DNA from: an uncultured Collinsella sp.
Lineage (GTDB): Bacteria; Actinomycetota; Coriobacteriia; Coriobacteriales; Coriobacteriaceae
DNA length: 64,000 bases
NCBI GenBank assembly: GCA_900540845.1
Contig: UQHS01000001.1
Span: forward strand, 1-64,000
Direction: 5' to 3'
Shown: in pieces, positions 25,269 to 33,126 of the stretch
Layout of the letters: each line of letters starts with the position of its first letter
Numbering within the stretch: position 1 is the first letter of the stretch
Made by a program: the position numbers and the translations under genes
Notes under the pieces: model-generated
Database searches by the model: none
What the model was told of the DNA's origin: nothing
Seen by the model: the letters and a program-made list of their open reading frames with translations, nothing else

Positions 25269-25388
25269 CCGTCGCACCGTGATCGAGCGCTTGCGCACGG
25301 AGCTGTGCGTGCAAGGTCCCGCTATGGCGTGAGGCGCTCCTCGCCCGCCTCGTCGACCGCTTGATTGCGTGCAATAACAATGCAATTA

Positions 25389-25424
25389 CGTAGCACTCCA
25401 CCATGATGGAGTGCTACGATTTTG
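25389..25424 (+). terminator. Terminator after uppP
   Basis: CGTAGCACTCCA (25389-25400) pairs perfectly with TGGAGTGCTACG (25407-25418), followed by ATTTTG. Confidence 0.82.
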
Positions 25425-25496
25425 CTCGGTTGTCGGGGAGAGAGGGTGCGCTGCCCGCGGAGGGCGGCGCATCTTTTTGTGTTGCGAGGAGAAATC

Positions 25497-27011
25497 ATGC
25501 GAAACAAAGTGAAAATCGCTGGTGCCGCATTGGGAGCCGCAGGTGTCGCTCTCGGCGCCACGGCCGCGGCATGTGCGCTGAAAAGTTCACTGTTAAAGCC
25601 CAGCGCGCCCGCAGGTGAGGCGCTCACGGCGGGCGCGTACAAAGCCGGCGACGATGCCGTGGAACGCTTCCGCGCCCTCTTGCGCGTCCCAACGGTTTCG
25701 CGCGACGATCCCGCGCAGGTTGACCGCGCGCCCTTCGAAGCGTGGGTGCCCACGCTGCGTGAGCAGTTCCCGCGCGTGTTCGAGGCGTGCGAGCTTACCA
25801 TGTTCAACGAGTTCGGCATGATGCTGCGCTGGCCGGGCGCCGATCCGTCGCTCGACCCTATCGTGCTCATGGCCCATCAGGACGTGGTTCCCGTGGAGGG
25901 GCAAGCGTGGGATCGCGATCCCTTTGGCGCCGAGATTCACGACGGCGAGATTTGGGCCCGCGGCGCGCTCGACACCAAGAATATCGTCGCCGCGGTGCTT
26001 GAGGCCATGGAGACGCTGATGGGCGAGGGCTTTGTTCCCCCGCGCGATGTCTGGTATTTCTCCTCGAATGGCGAGGAGGTATCAGGGCCGGCGGCGGAGC
26101 AGGCGGTCGCTTGGCTGCGCGACCACGATATTCACCCGTATATGGTTATGGACGAAGGCGGCGCTGTCGCCGCCGACGCGCCCCTGGGCGTGGCGGAGCC
26201 CGTGGCGATGGTGGGCGTGTCGGAAAAGGGCCATGTCGACCTTACCGTCACCGCCCGCGCCGACGGCGGGCACGCTTCGACCCCGGCGGAGAACGATGCA
26301 CCGCGTCTGCTCGCCCGCGTGTGCGAGGACATCGCGGCGAATCCCGGCGCCCCGCATTTCACCCGTGCGCTCGACGCCACGCTCATGGAGCTCGGCAGTC
26401 GCAGCTCTGCACTATATAGAGGCGTCTTTGCGAACTTGTGGCTCACGCGCCCCTTGGTGAGCAAGATCATGGCGGCAGACCCCGAGATGGGGGCCATGAT
26501 TCGCACCACGTATGCCCTCACGCAGCTTGAGGGGTCGCCTGCCCACAACGTGCTGCCCACCGTCGCCCGGGCGAACTTCAACGTGCGCGTGGCCCCGTTT
26601 GAGACGGTCGCAGACGCCGTTGCGCGGGCTCGCCGGAGCGCGGAGGAGACGTGCGAGGCGTGCGGGGTGAGCCCCGATTACGTGAGCGTCGAGATCAACG
26701 AAGCCGTGCCCTATACCGAGCCGGCGCCGGTGAGCCCGTTTGAGAACGACCCAGCGTTCAACTATCTGCACCGGTGCGTGGCGGGGGTGTATCCTGAGGC
26801 GGGCTTCGCTCCCTACGTGCAAAATTCCTGCACGGATTCGCGCTCGTTCAACGCCATCTGCGACCGCGTGTACCGTTTCGGCGGGTTTATCTATTCCGCG
26901 CAGGCGCGCTCGCTGCTGCACACCGCCAACGAGCGGATCGGCGTCGACGTATATAAGCGCGGCGTCGAGTTTTACGTCGCGTTCCTGAGCAATCTCGCAG
27001 AACTCCAGTAA
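25497..27011 (+). CDS. M20-family metallopeptidase with N-terminal membrane anchor
   Basis: A 504-residue peptidase of the M20 group, closest in style to carboxypeptidase S / PM20D1-type enzymes. Residues 7-30 form a hydrophobic Ala/Gly-rich segment (KIAGAALGAAGVALGATAAA) that is an uncleaved anchor or signal. Zinc-site motifs follow: VLMAHQDVVPV, WARGALDTK, SSNGEEVSG, VMDEGG and the late LLHTANERI. The lid domain lies around residues 240-370. GAGGAGA precedes the ATG. The MFS gene starts 9 bases after its stop, so peptide or N-acyl amino-acid hydrolysis may be linked to transport. Substrate unknown. Confidence 0.88.
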   Translation: MRNKVKIAGAALGAAGVALGATAAACALKSSLLKPSAPAGEALTAGAYKAGDDAVERFRALLRVPTVSRDDPAQVDRAPFEAWVPTLREQFPRVFEACELTMFNEFGMMLRWPGADPSLDPIVLMAHQDVVPVEGQAWDRDPFGAEIHDGEIWARGALDTKNIVAAVLEAMETLMGEGFVPPRDVWYFSSNGEEVSGPAAEQAVAWLRDHDIHPYMVMDEGGAVAADAPLGVAEPVAMVGVSEKGHVDLTVTARADGGHASTPAENDAPRLLARVCEDIAANPGAPHFTRALDATLMELGSRSSALYRGVFANLWLTRPLVSKIMAADPEMGAMIRTTYALTQLEGSPAHNVLPTVARANFNVRVAPFETVADAVARARRSAEETCEACGVSPDYVSVEINEAVPYTEPAPVSPFENDPAFNYLHRCVAGVYPEAGFAPYVQNSCTDSRSFNAICDRVYRFGGFIYSAQARSLLHTANERIGVDVYKRGVEFYVAFLSNLAELQ

Positions 27012-27020
27012 GGGGGAGTC

Positions 27021-28349
27021 ATGGCTGGAAAAACATCGAAGCGTGTGGGCGCTCCGCGTCTTGACTACGCCCACGTGGCGCTTGCGTCGCTGCCGTTTAT
27101 GGGCATGATCAGCTTTTGGCAGGTATTCGACGGTATCGTGCCCAAGATGCTCACGGGGACGTTTGGGCTGGACAATATGACCACCGGTGCGGTGATGGCG
27201 ATAGACAACGTGTTCGGCCTGGTGCTGCTGCCGCTGTTCGGCATCTTGTCCGACCGCTGTGCGAGCCGCCTGGGGCGCCGTACCCCGTTCATTTTGGTTG
27301 GCTCCGTCATCGCGACGTTTAGCATGCCGCTCATCGCGGTGGCAAACGGCATGCGCAGCCTGCCCCTGCTCATCTTCGCAATCCTGCTCACCTTGTTCGC
27401 CATCTGCATGTACCGGACGATGACGGTCGCCATCGTGTGCGACATCACGCCGCGCCCGCTGCGCACCAAGGCCGACTCCATCCAAAAGATGGTCGGGTAT
27501 GCTGGCACCGGCGTGATGCTCGTTGCCATCGCGGTGATGGTTCCCGCGGGCGACATGCCCAATTACATCCCGCTCTTTCTGTTGCAGGCGCTGGTGATCT
27601 TGGGCTCCGCGGTGGTGTACGCCGTGCGCGTGCGCGAGCCGAAGCTTGTGCAGAAGATGCACGATGAGAGCCTCAAGATGGGCATCGAGGAATCCGAGAT
27701 CATGGTGGACGATTCGCCCGAGGCCGGCGGTCGAGCAAAAATCACCGACCGCTCGGTGCTGTTCTCCGTGGCCATGCTGCTTGCCGCAACGTTCTTCTAT
27801 TACATGAGCTATAACGCCATGACCACGAACATCTCTCGCTACGCGGATATGTTCTACAACATGGAGGGCGGCTCCTACGCCATCATCAACATCGTGACGA
27901 TCGCGGGAGCCCTTGCGGGTTACGTGCCGTTGGCAAACATGTCGCTCAAGTACGGGCGCAAGCGCGTCGCGGTGGTTTCCGCGCTGGTCATGGCGCTCTT
28001 CCCCGTTGCGCTGTGGCTGATTCCTGGTTTCAGCCCTGTGTTCTACCTGGTGTTCCTCGTGATCGGCGTGGCGCTGGGCGGCGTCGACATGTGCGTCTAC
28101 ACCATGCTGCTCGAGGTGGTCGACGCCAACAGCGTCGGGCGTTACTCGGGTTACTATTACACGGTCTCGATGGCGGCCCAGGTTGCAACTCCCATCTTGT
28201 CGGGCATCGTCATGGATGTCGCTCCCTGGCTGCTGTTTGCCTATATCGCCGTGATGGGTATGTTCATGCTGTTCGCCATCGTGGCGGCGCGGCACGGAGA
28301 TACGATTCTGATCGATGAGGTCGCCCGCCGAGAAGAGGCAGCGTCGTAG
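27021..28349 (+). CDS. MFS transporter, GPH/SLC45-like
   Basis: A 442-residue protein with about 12 membrane segments and the MFS loop FGILSDRCASRLGRRTPFIL between helices 2 and 3. The layout, with a conserved N-terminal DGIVPKML region and RRTP motif, resembles the glycoside-pentoside-hexuronide / SLC45 sugar porters. The central cytoplasmic loop (about 210-245) is charged. AAGGGGGAG precedes the ATG, 9 bases after the M20 peptidase stop, so the two form an operon. Its substrate could be a sugar or a product of the peptidase. Confidence 0.82.
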   Translation: MAGKTSKRVGAPRLDYAHVALASLPFMGMISFWQVFDGIVPKMLTGTFGLDNMTTGAVMAIDNVFGLVLLPLFGILSDRCASRLGRRTPFILVGSVIATFSMPLIAVANGMRSLPLLIFAILLTLFAICMYRTMTVAIVCDITPRPLRTKADSIQKMVGYAGTGVMLVAIAVMVPAGDMPNYIPLFLLQALVILGSAVVYAVRVREPKLVQKMHDESLKMGIEESEIMVDDSPEAGGRAKITDRSVLFSVAMLLAATFFYYMSYNAMTTNISRYADMFYNMEGGSYAIINIVTIAGALAGYVPLANMSLKYGRKRVAVVSALVMALFPVALWLIPGFSPVFYLVFLVIGVALGGVDMCVYTMLLEVVDANSVGRYSGYYYTVSMAAQVATPILSGIVMDVAPWLLFAYIAVMGMFMLFAIVAARHGDTILIDEVARREEAAS

Positions 28350-28436
28350 ACACGCGCGTTCGAGCGGCGCGGCGCAAGCCCGCAGCTGTGCCCGGTCGTG
28401 CGGCGTGGCGCAAGACATATCCCGTGGAGGTTGTTC

Positions 28437-28778
28437 GTGAACATTCAGATCTTCGGCACCAAGAAGAGCTTCGATACGAAGAAGACGCAGCGCTACTTCA
28501 AGGAGCGTCGCATCAAGGTCCAGTTCATCGATTTGCGGGAGAAGGAAATGAGCAAGGGCGAGCTCCAAAGCGTGCTTCGCGCGGTTGGCGGCATCGACGC
28601 ACTCATCGATGACAAAGCGAAAGACCAGGATACGGTCGCGCTCATCACGTATTTGGCCGAGAGCCAGAAGTTCGACAAGCTGCTCGAGAACCAGCAGGTG
28701 CTGCGCGAGCCCATCGTGCGCAACGGCTCCAAGGCGACGGTGGGCTACTGCCCCGACGTCTGGAAGGGCTGGGAGTAG
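28437..28778 (+). CDS. ArsC/Spx-family thioredoxin-fold protein lacking the catalytic cysteine
   Basis: This 113-residue protein has the ArsC-like fold: an N-terminal strand IQIFGTKKSFDTKK, the helix QRYFKERRIKVQFIDLRE, and the conserved C-terminal REPIVRNGSKATVGYCPDVW. The redox Cys of arsenate reductases (as in GIKNCDT) is replaced: the motif reads TKKSFDT, so reductase chemistry is unlikely. The start is the GTG at 28437 with GTGGAGG 6 bases upstream. It may be cotranscribed with the MFS gene 87 bases before. Function unknown; a regulatory or scaffold role like that of other Cys-less relatives is possible. Confidence 0.78.
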   Translation: MNIQIFGTKKSFDTKKTQRYFKERRIKVQFIDLREKEMSKGELQSVLRAVGGIDALIDDKAKDQDTVALITYLAESQKFDKLLENQQVLREPIVRNGSKATVGYCPDVWKGWE

Positions 28779-28854
28779 CTATTCAGGCGGTTGAGGCGTG
28801 GCAGGCGTGAGGTCCGTCGGTGGTTCCTCGCGACGCGGGTGCGAGCGGCGAAGG

Positions 28855-28923
28855 CGCCGAGGGTAAAAATGTCAAAAATCGCGGCGAAAACGCGCCAAGT
28901 TTTCGACATTGTTACCCTCGGCG
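28855..28923. repeat. 19-bp inverted repeat with 31-base spacer
   Basis: CGCCGAGGGTAAAAATGTC (28855-28873) is the reverse complement, with one mismatch, of GACATTGTTACCCTCGGCG (28905-28923). It lies in the 472-base gap 28779-29250, which has no gene. It may be a small mobile palindrome or the terminator of the upstream operon, though no T-run follows. Downstream, TTCACATG (29130-29137) and CATGTGAA (29166-29173) form a second dyad in the pflB promoter zone. Confidence 0.5.
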
Positions 28924-29250
28924 TCCATGTTCGTCCTCCGGGCCCCATGCCTGTGCGGGGTTCAACTCGTCCACTCGGCCCTGGCGATGGCCATGGGTTC
29001 GAATGACGCTCTCGCGCCTGTAAAGCACAACATATGAATGGCAAAAAGTCTCATTTGCGATACCTCTGAGAACCAGCGCATATGGTATCCTTGCAAATGT
29101 GAATAAATCTTCGGTCAACGGCCGCTTTTTTCACATGGGCGCACGCGTTTTTTCGGCGAGTGGCACATGTGAAGCTCAAGGTTGTTGGGCGGAGATGCCA
29201 AATTTGGGGTGGAAGCACCCCGCATACACGACGAGGAGCGTGGTCAGGTA

Positions 29251-31365
29251 ATGCAGGAGGCATGGGAAGGCTTCGAGGGCGGCAATTGGCTCAACGAGAT
29301 TGACGTTCGCGACTTCATCCAGAAGAACTACACCCCGTACGAAGGCGATGAGTCGTTCCTGGTGGGCCCCACCGAGCGCACCGTCAAGCTGTGGGACGAT
29401 GTCATGGCGCTTCTGCTTAAGGAGCGCGAGCAGGGCGGCGTCCTGGACATGGACACCAAGGTCGTCACTGGCATCCTGTCCCATCCGGCCGGCTACATCG
29501 ACGCCGAGCACCCCGAGCGCGAGACCATCGTCGGCCTCCAGACCGATAAGCCCCTCAAGCGCGCCCTGCATGTCAACGGCGGCATCCGCATCTCCATGCA
29601 GGCCGCTGCTCAGCACGGCTACGAGGTCGATCCCGAGGTCGTGGACATCTACACCAACAAGCGCAAGACCCACAACGCCGGCGTCTTCGACGTGTACACC
29701 CCCGAGATGCGCGCCTGCCGCTCCGCTCACATCATCACCGGCCTGCCCGACGGCTACGGCCGCGGCCGCATCATCGGCGACTACCGCCGCGTGGCCCTCT
29801 ATGGCGTCGACGCGCTGATCGCCGACAAGGAGGCCCAGAAGGCTTCCACCCCGCGCGTCATGACCGAGGAGAACATCCGCGACCGCGAGGAGCTCCAGGA
29901 GCAGATCCGCTCCCTCCAGCAGCTCAACAAGCTCGGTGAGCTCTATGGCTTTGACATCTCCCGCCCCGCAGCCAACACCCAGGAGGCCATCCAGTGGATG
30001 TACCTCGCGTACCTGGCTGCCGTGAAGGATCAGAACGGCGCTGCCATGTCCATCGGCCGCACCTCCACCTTCATCGACATCTATGCCGAGCGCGACCTCA
30101 AATGTGGCACCTTCACCGAGGAGCAGATCCAGGAGTTCGTCGACCACTTCATCATGAAGCTGCGCATGGTCAAGTTCGCCCGTACCCCCGAGTACCAGAA
30201 CCTGTTCTCCGGCGACCCGCAGTGGGTCACCGAGTCCATCGGCGGCATGGGCGTCGATGGCCGTACCCTCGTCACCAAGATGAGCTACCGCTACCTCCAC
30301 ACCCTGGAGAACATGGGCACCTCGCCTGAGCCCAACCTGACCGTCCTGTGGTCCACCAACCTCCCGCACGCCTTCAAGGAGTTCTGCGCCAAGACCTCCA
30401 TCGCCTCCTCGTCCATCCAGTACGAGAACGACGATGTCATGCGCGTCTACCACGGCGACGACTACGCCATCGCCTGCTGCGTGTCCTCCATGCGCGTCGG
30501 CAAGGAGATGCAGTTCTTCGGCGCCCGCGCCAACCTGGCCAAGTGCCTGCTGTACGCACTCAACGGCGGTGTCGACGAGGTTTCCAAGAAGCAGGTCGGC
30601 CCGAAGTATCGCCCGGTCGAGGGTGATACGCTCGACTTTGACGACGTCATGGCCAAGTATAAGGACATGATGCAGTGGCTCGCCGGCGTGTACGTCAACT
30701 CGCTGAACATCATCCACTACATGCACGACAAGTATTGCTACGAGGCCATTCAGATGGCCCTGCACGACAAGCACGTCCACCGCTGGTTCGCCACCGGTAT
30801 CGCCGGCCTGTCCGTCGTCGCAGACTCCCTGTCCGCCATCAAGTACGCCAAGGTTCACCCGATCCGCGACGAGCAGGGCGTCATCGTGGACTTCGAGATC
30901 GAGGGCGACTTCCCCAAGTACGGTAACGACGACGACCGCGTCGACACGCTCGCTCACGACATCGTGCACCAGTTCATGGAGTACATCCGCATGAACGACA
31001 CGTACCGCAACTCGGTGCCCACCACCTCCGTTCTGACCATCACCTCCAACGTCGTGTATGGCCAGAAGACCGGTGCCACCCCCGACGGCCGTAAGGCCGG
31101 CGTGCCCTTCGCCCCCGGTGCCAACCCCATGCATCAGCGCGACACCCACGGCGCCATCGCCTCCCTGTCCTCCGTGTCCAAGCTCCCGTTCCGCGACGCC
31201 CAGGACGGCATCTCCAACACCTTCTCCATCGTTCCGGGTGCGCTCGGCAAGGAGGACCAGGTGTTCTTCGGCGATCTCGACCTCGGTGATATCCAGTTCG
31301 AGAACCCGGTTGCCTGCTGCGACTGCACCGACTCCTCTGCGCCCGAGGGCTCTGAGGACCGCTAA
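29251..31365 (+). CDS. pflB: Pyruvate formate-lyase core, lacking its own glycyl-radical domain
   Basis: A 704-residue enzyme core that converts pyruvate and CoA to acetyl-CoA and formate. It is collinear with classical PFL from the first residues (WEGFEGGNWLNEIDVRDFIQ, then KNYTPYEGDESFL) through the active-site pair C409-C410 (ACCVSSMRVGKEMQFFGARA) to DGISNTFSIVPGALGKEDQV. It then stops after an unrelated tail, ENPVACCDCTDSSAPEGSEDR. The C-terminal segment with the radical Gly is absent; it is encoded by the small gene at 31509. ATG at 29251 is chosen because MQEAWEGF aligns with the family N-terminus; GAGGAG lies 12 bases upstream. E. coli PFL is about 760 residues. The activase gene follows. 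Confidence 0.93.
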   Translation: MQEAWEGFEGGNWLNEIDVRDFIQKNYTPYEGDESFLVGPTERTVKLWDDVMALLLKEREQGGVLDMDTKVVTGILSHPAGYIDAEHPERETIVGLQTDKPLKRALHVNGGIRISMQAAAQHGYEVDPEVVDIYTNKRKTHNAGVFDVYTPEMRACRSAHIITGLPDGYGRGRIIGDYRRVALYGVDALIADKEAQKASTPRVMTEENIRDREELQEQIRSLQQLNKLGELYGFDISRPAANTQEAIQWMYLAYLAAVKDQNGAAMSIGRTSTFIDIYAERDLKCGTFTEEQIQEFVDHFIMKLRMVKFARTPEYQNLFSGDPQWVTESIGGMGVDGRTLVTKMSYRYLHTLENMGTSPEPNLTVLWSTNLPHAFKEFCAKTSIASSSIQYENDDVMRVYHGDDYAIACCVSSMRVGKEMQFFGARANLAKCLLYALNGGVDEVSKKQVGPKYRPVEGDTLDFDDVMAKYKDMMQWLAGVYVNSLNIIHYMHDKYCYEAIQMALHDKHVHRWFATGIAGLSVVADSLSAIKYAKVHPIRDEQGVIVDFEIEGDFPKYGNDDDRVDTLAHDIVHQFMEYIRMNDTYRNSVPTTSVLTITSNVVYGQKTGATPDGRKAGVPFAPGANPMHQRDTHGAIASLSSVSKLPFRDAQDGISNTFSIVPGALGKEDQVFFGDLDLGDIQFENPVACCDCTDSSAPEGSEDR

Positions 31366-31400
31366 GGTCGAACACGGTGTAACCCGTTTGTAATGTTTCT

Positions 31401-31430
31401 GCGCCGGTCGTATTTCTGACGCACCGGCGC
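31401..31430 (+). other. Stem-loop between PFL core and radical-domain gene
   Basis: GCGCCGGT (31401-31408) pairs with ACCGGCGC (31423-31430) without a T-run. A second small stem, GGCGT/ACGCC, follows near 31472. The structures may stabilise the upstream mRNA or set different amounts of the two PFL parts. A TATACT box at about 31444 could also give the small gene its own promoter. Confidence 0.45.
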
Positions 31431-31508
31431 GGTGTCTACTGATATACTTTCAGTAACGATTCCTATTCTGGCGTTCGTCGGACGCCATATATGAAAAGGA
31501 GCACACCA

Positions 31509-31760
31509 ATGAAGGTTGCTGACATCCCGCAGGTCCAGGCCGACAATCTCGTGAGCATGATCGACGCGTATGCCGAGAAGGGTGGCCACCACCTGAACGT
31601 GAACGTGTTCAATCGCGACACGCTGCTCGACGCTCAGGCTCACCCCGAGAAGTACCCCCAGCTCACCGTTCGCGTTTCCGGCTACGCGGTGAACTTCCAC
31701 AACCTCACCAAGGCCCAGCAGGACGAGGTCATCTCCCGTACGTTCCACGAGGGCTTCTAA
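31509..31760 (+). CDS. Stand-alone glycyl-radical subunit of pyruvate formate-lyase (GrcA/YfiD-like)
   Basis: An 83-residue protein equal to the C-terminal segment of PFL. GGHHLNVNVFNRDTLLDAQ is followed by the radical loop QLTVRVSGYAVNFHNLT with the radical glycine at G58, and the end ISRTFHEGF matches the PFL C-terminus. GrcA/YfiD of enterobacteria is a similar autonomous part that repairs damaged PFL. Here it is probably the only source of the radical, because the adjacent core lacks one. AAGGAG 7 bases before the ATG shows that it is translated on its own. A strong terminator follows and the activase gene comes next. It must dock into the barrel of the core to pass the radical to C409/C410. 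Confidence 0.93.
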   Translation: MKVADIPQVQADNLVSMIDAYAEKGGHHLNVNVFNRDTLLDAQAHPEKYPQLTVRVSGYAVNFHNLTKAQQDEVISRTFHEGF

Positions 31761-31800
31761 GACTTCCTCCGGCACAGGAGAGATTGCACGTAGATGTGTA

Positions 31801-31840
31801 AACCCGCCAGCAGACACGCTCAGCTGGCGGGTTTTGCTTT
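31801..31840 (+). terminator. Terminator after the glycyl-radical gene
   Basis: AACCCGCCAGC (31801-31811) pairs perfectly with GCTGGCGGGTT (31823-31833), followed by TTGCTTTT. It separates the PFL parts from the activase gene, which would have its own promoter or low read-through. Confidence 0.9.
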
Positions 31841-31932
31841 TGTGCGATGAGCGGCACGGGATTCTTTAAGGCGTCGGTGTGGACGACTTTTGTTACCCTT
31901 GTTCAAAACATACGAGAGTGGGGCGAGGCGCT

Positions 31933-32751
31933 ATGGCGCAAATTGTTTTGGATTGCGATGGAAATGCGGCGTCGAGCTATGCGATTGGGCGCGTGCATTC
32001 CATTGAGAGCATGGGCACGGTCGATGGCCCGGGCGTGCGATTCGTGGTGTTTACTCAAGGTTGCCCCATGCGTTGCGCATATTGCCACAATCCCGATACC
32101 TGGGCAGTAGGCAAGGATGTGGGCACGGCGGTCACAGTTGAGCGCATCGTGAGCGAGTTCGAGAGCAATCGTCCTTTTTACCGTACGGGCGGCATCACGG
32201 TTACGGGTGGAGAGCCCTTGCTCCAGCCCGAGTTCGTGGGTGATCTGTTTGTCGCGATGCACAACAACCCCAACGGGCGCGTGCACACGTGCCTCGATAG
32301 CTGCGGCTATGCCTACAATCCCAAGCGTCCCGAGCGCTTTGAGAAGGTCCTTTCCGAGACCGACCTCGTGTTGCTCGACATCAAGCACAGCGACCCTCAA
32401 GGCCATAAGGAGCTCACGCGCTGCGCCCCCGACAACATCATCGCCTTTGGCGACGAGCTTGCTCGTCGTGGGATCAAGGTAGTTATCCGTCACGTTATCG
32501 TACCTGGTATTACAGACTCGGTGGAGGAATGCGAGGCTCTTGGCCGCCTTATCGCTCCGTGGCACAACGTCGTTGGCTTGGATATGCTTCCGTACCACAC
32601 TATGGGTATCGTTAAGTACGAGCAACTTGGACTTGAGTATCCGCTCAAGGATGTCCCCGCTATGGATAAGGGCCGCATTCCCGAGCTCCGCGAGGCGGTC
32701 ATGCGCGGCCTGCGTGCAGGTCGTGCACAGGAACGTAACTGCCAGGGTTAA
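31933..32751 (+). CDS. pflA: Pyruvate formate-lyase activating enzyme (radical SAM)
   Basis: This 272-residue radical-SAM enzyme puts the glycyl radical on PFL. The iron-sulfur motif is C44-x3-C48-x2-C51 (TQGCPMRCAYCHNPDTW). TVDGPGVRFVVF precedes it and the SAM-binding TGGEPLLQ follows. The extra 25 N-terminal residues compared with E. coli PflA are not conserved. ATG at 31933 lies behind GGGGCGAGGCG, a weak site. Its radical acceptor must be G58 of the small subunit encoded just upstream, so the activase acts on the detached domain or on the assembled complex. Confidence 0.95.
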   Translation: MAQIVLDCDGNAASSYAIGRVHSIESMGTVDGPGVRFVVFTQGCPMRCAYCHNPDTWAVGKDVGTAVTVERIVSEFESNRPFYRTGGITVTGGEPLLQPEFVGDLFVAMHNNPNGRVHTCLDSCGYAYNPKRPERFEKVLSETDLVLLDIKHSDPQGHKELTRCAPDNIIAFGDELARRGIKVVIRHVIVPGITDSVEECEALGRLIAPWHNVVGLDMLPYHTMGIVKYEQLGLEYPLKDVPAMDKGRIPELREAVMRGLRAGRAQERNCQG

Positions 32752-32787
32752 GGAGGGCGGCTTGCACAGACTGTGGCGCAAGAAGGG

Positions 32788-32886
32788 CCCGCATTCTGCT
32801 TGAAGCTGCAGCGCAAGACGGTCCTCATCCCGCATGATGCGGCAGCGGAAGATGGGCTCGCAGCCCGCATGAGGCTGCAGCGCAAG
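32788..32886 (+). repeat. Three degenerate direct repeats in the pflA-thrB gap
   Basis: Related units starting CCCGCAT and ending near GCAGCGCAAG occur at 32788-32817, 32829-32851 and 32864-32886. The rest of the 375-base gap 32752-33126 contains a terminator and, from 32950 on, nothing recognisable. Confidence 0.4.
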
Positions 32887-32904
32887 GCAAAAACATGCCA
32901 AACA

Positions 32905-32946
32905 AAAGGCGGCGCCGGTGGAGAGAGCCGGCGCCGCCTTTGTGAG
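32905..32946. terminator. Strong terminator after pflA
   Basis: AAAGGCGGCGCCGG (32905-32918) pairs perfectly with CCGGCGCCGCCTTT (32928-32941). It can act in both directions between the convergent pflA and thrB. Confidence 0.9.
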
Positions 32947-33126
32947 GGGTGGAGTACTCTTTGTGTACCCGCGCTTTTCGCTTTGAATACAGCACTGGCT
33001 CAGTTCACGATGTCAGCACCGTTTGCGCACCGCTTGAACACATTTCGCAGACGGGCGGGCCTGCATTGCAGAAGGAGTGAAAGCGCCGTGCTTGGGTGCC
33101 CGACACGCTACGCCCCCAGAAGATGG

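Noticed and set aside
29176..31149. 657-residue open frame antisense to pflB
   Set aside because: It is the mirror of strong codon bias in pflB, with a Gly/Val/Asp/His-rich noise composition and no domain. Similar long antisense frames at 41298-43367, 26412-28568 and 16362-17726 were dropped for the same reason.
29251..31760. PFL split caused by a simple frameshift or sequencing error
   Set aside because: The 143-base interval has stem-loops and a proper Shine-Dalgarno site, the core ends in its own unrelated tail, and no single indel would join the two homologous parts.
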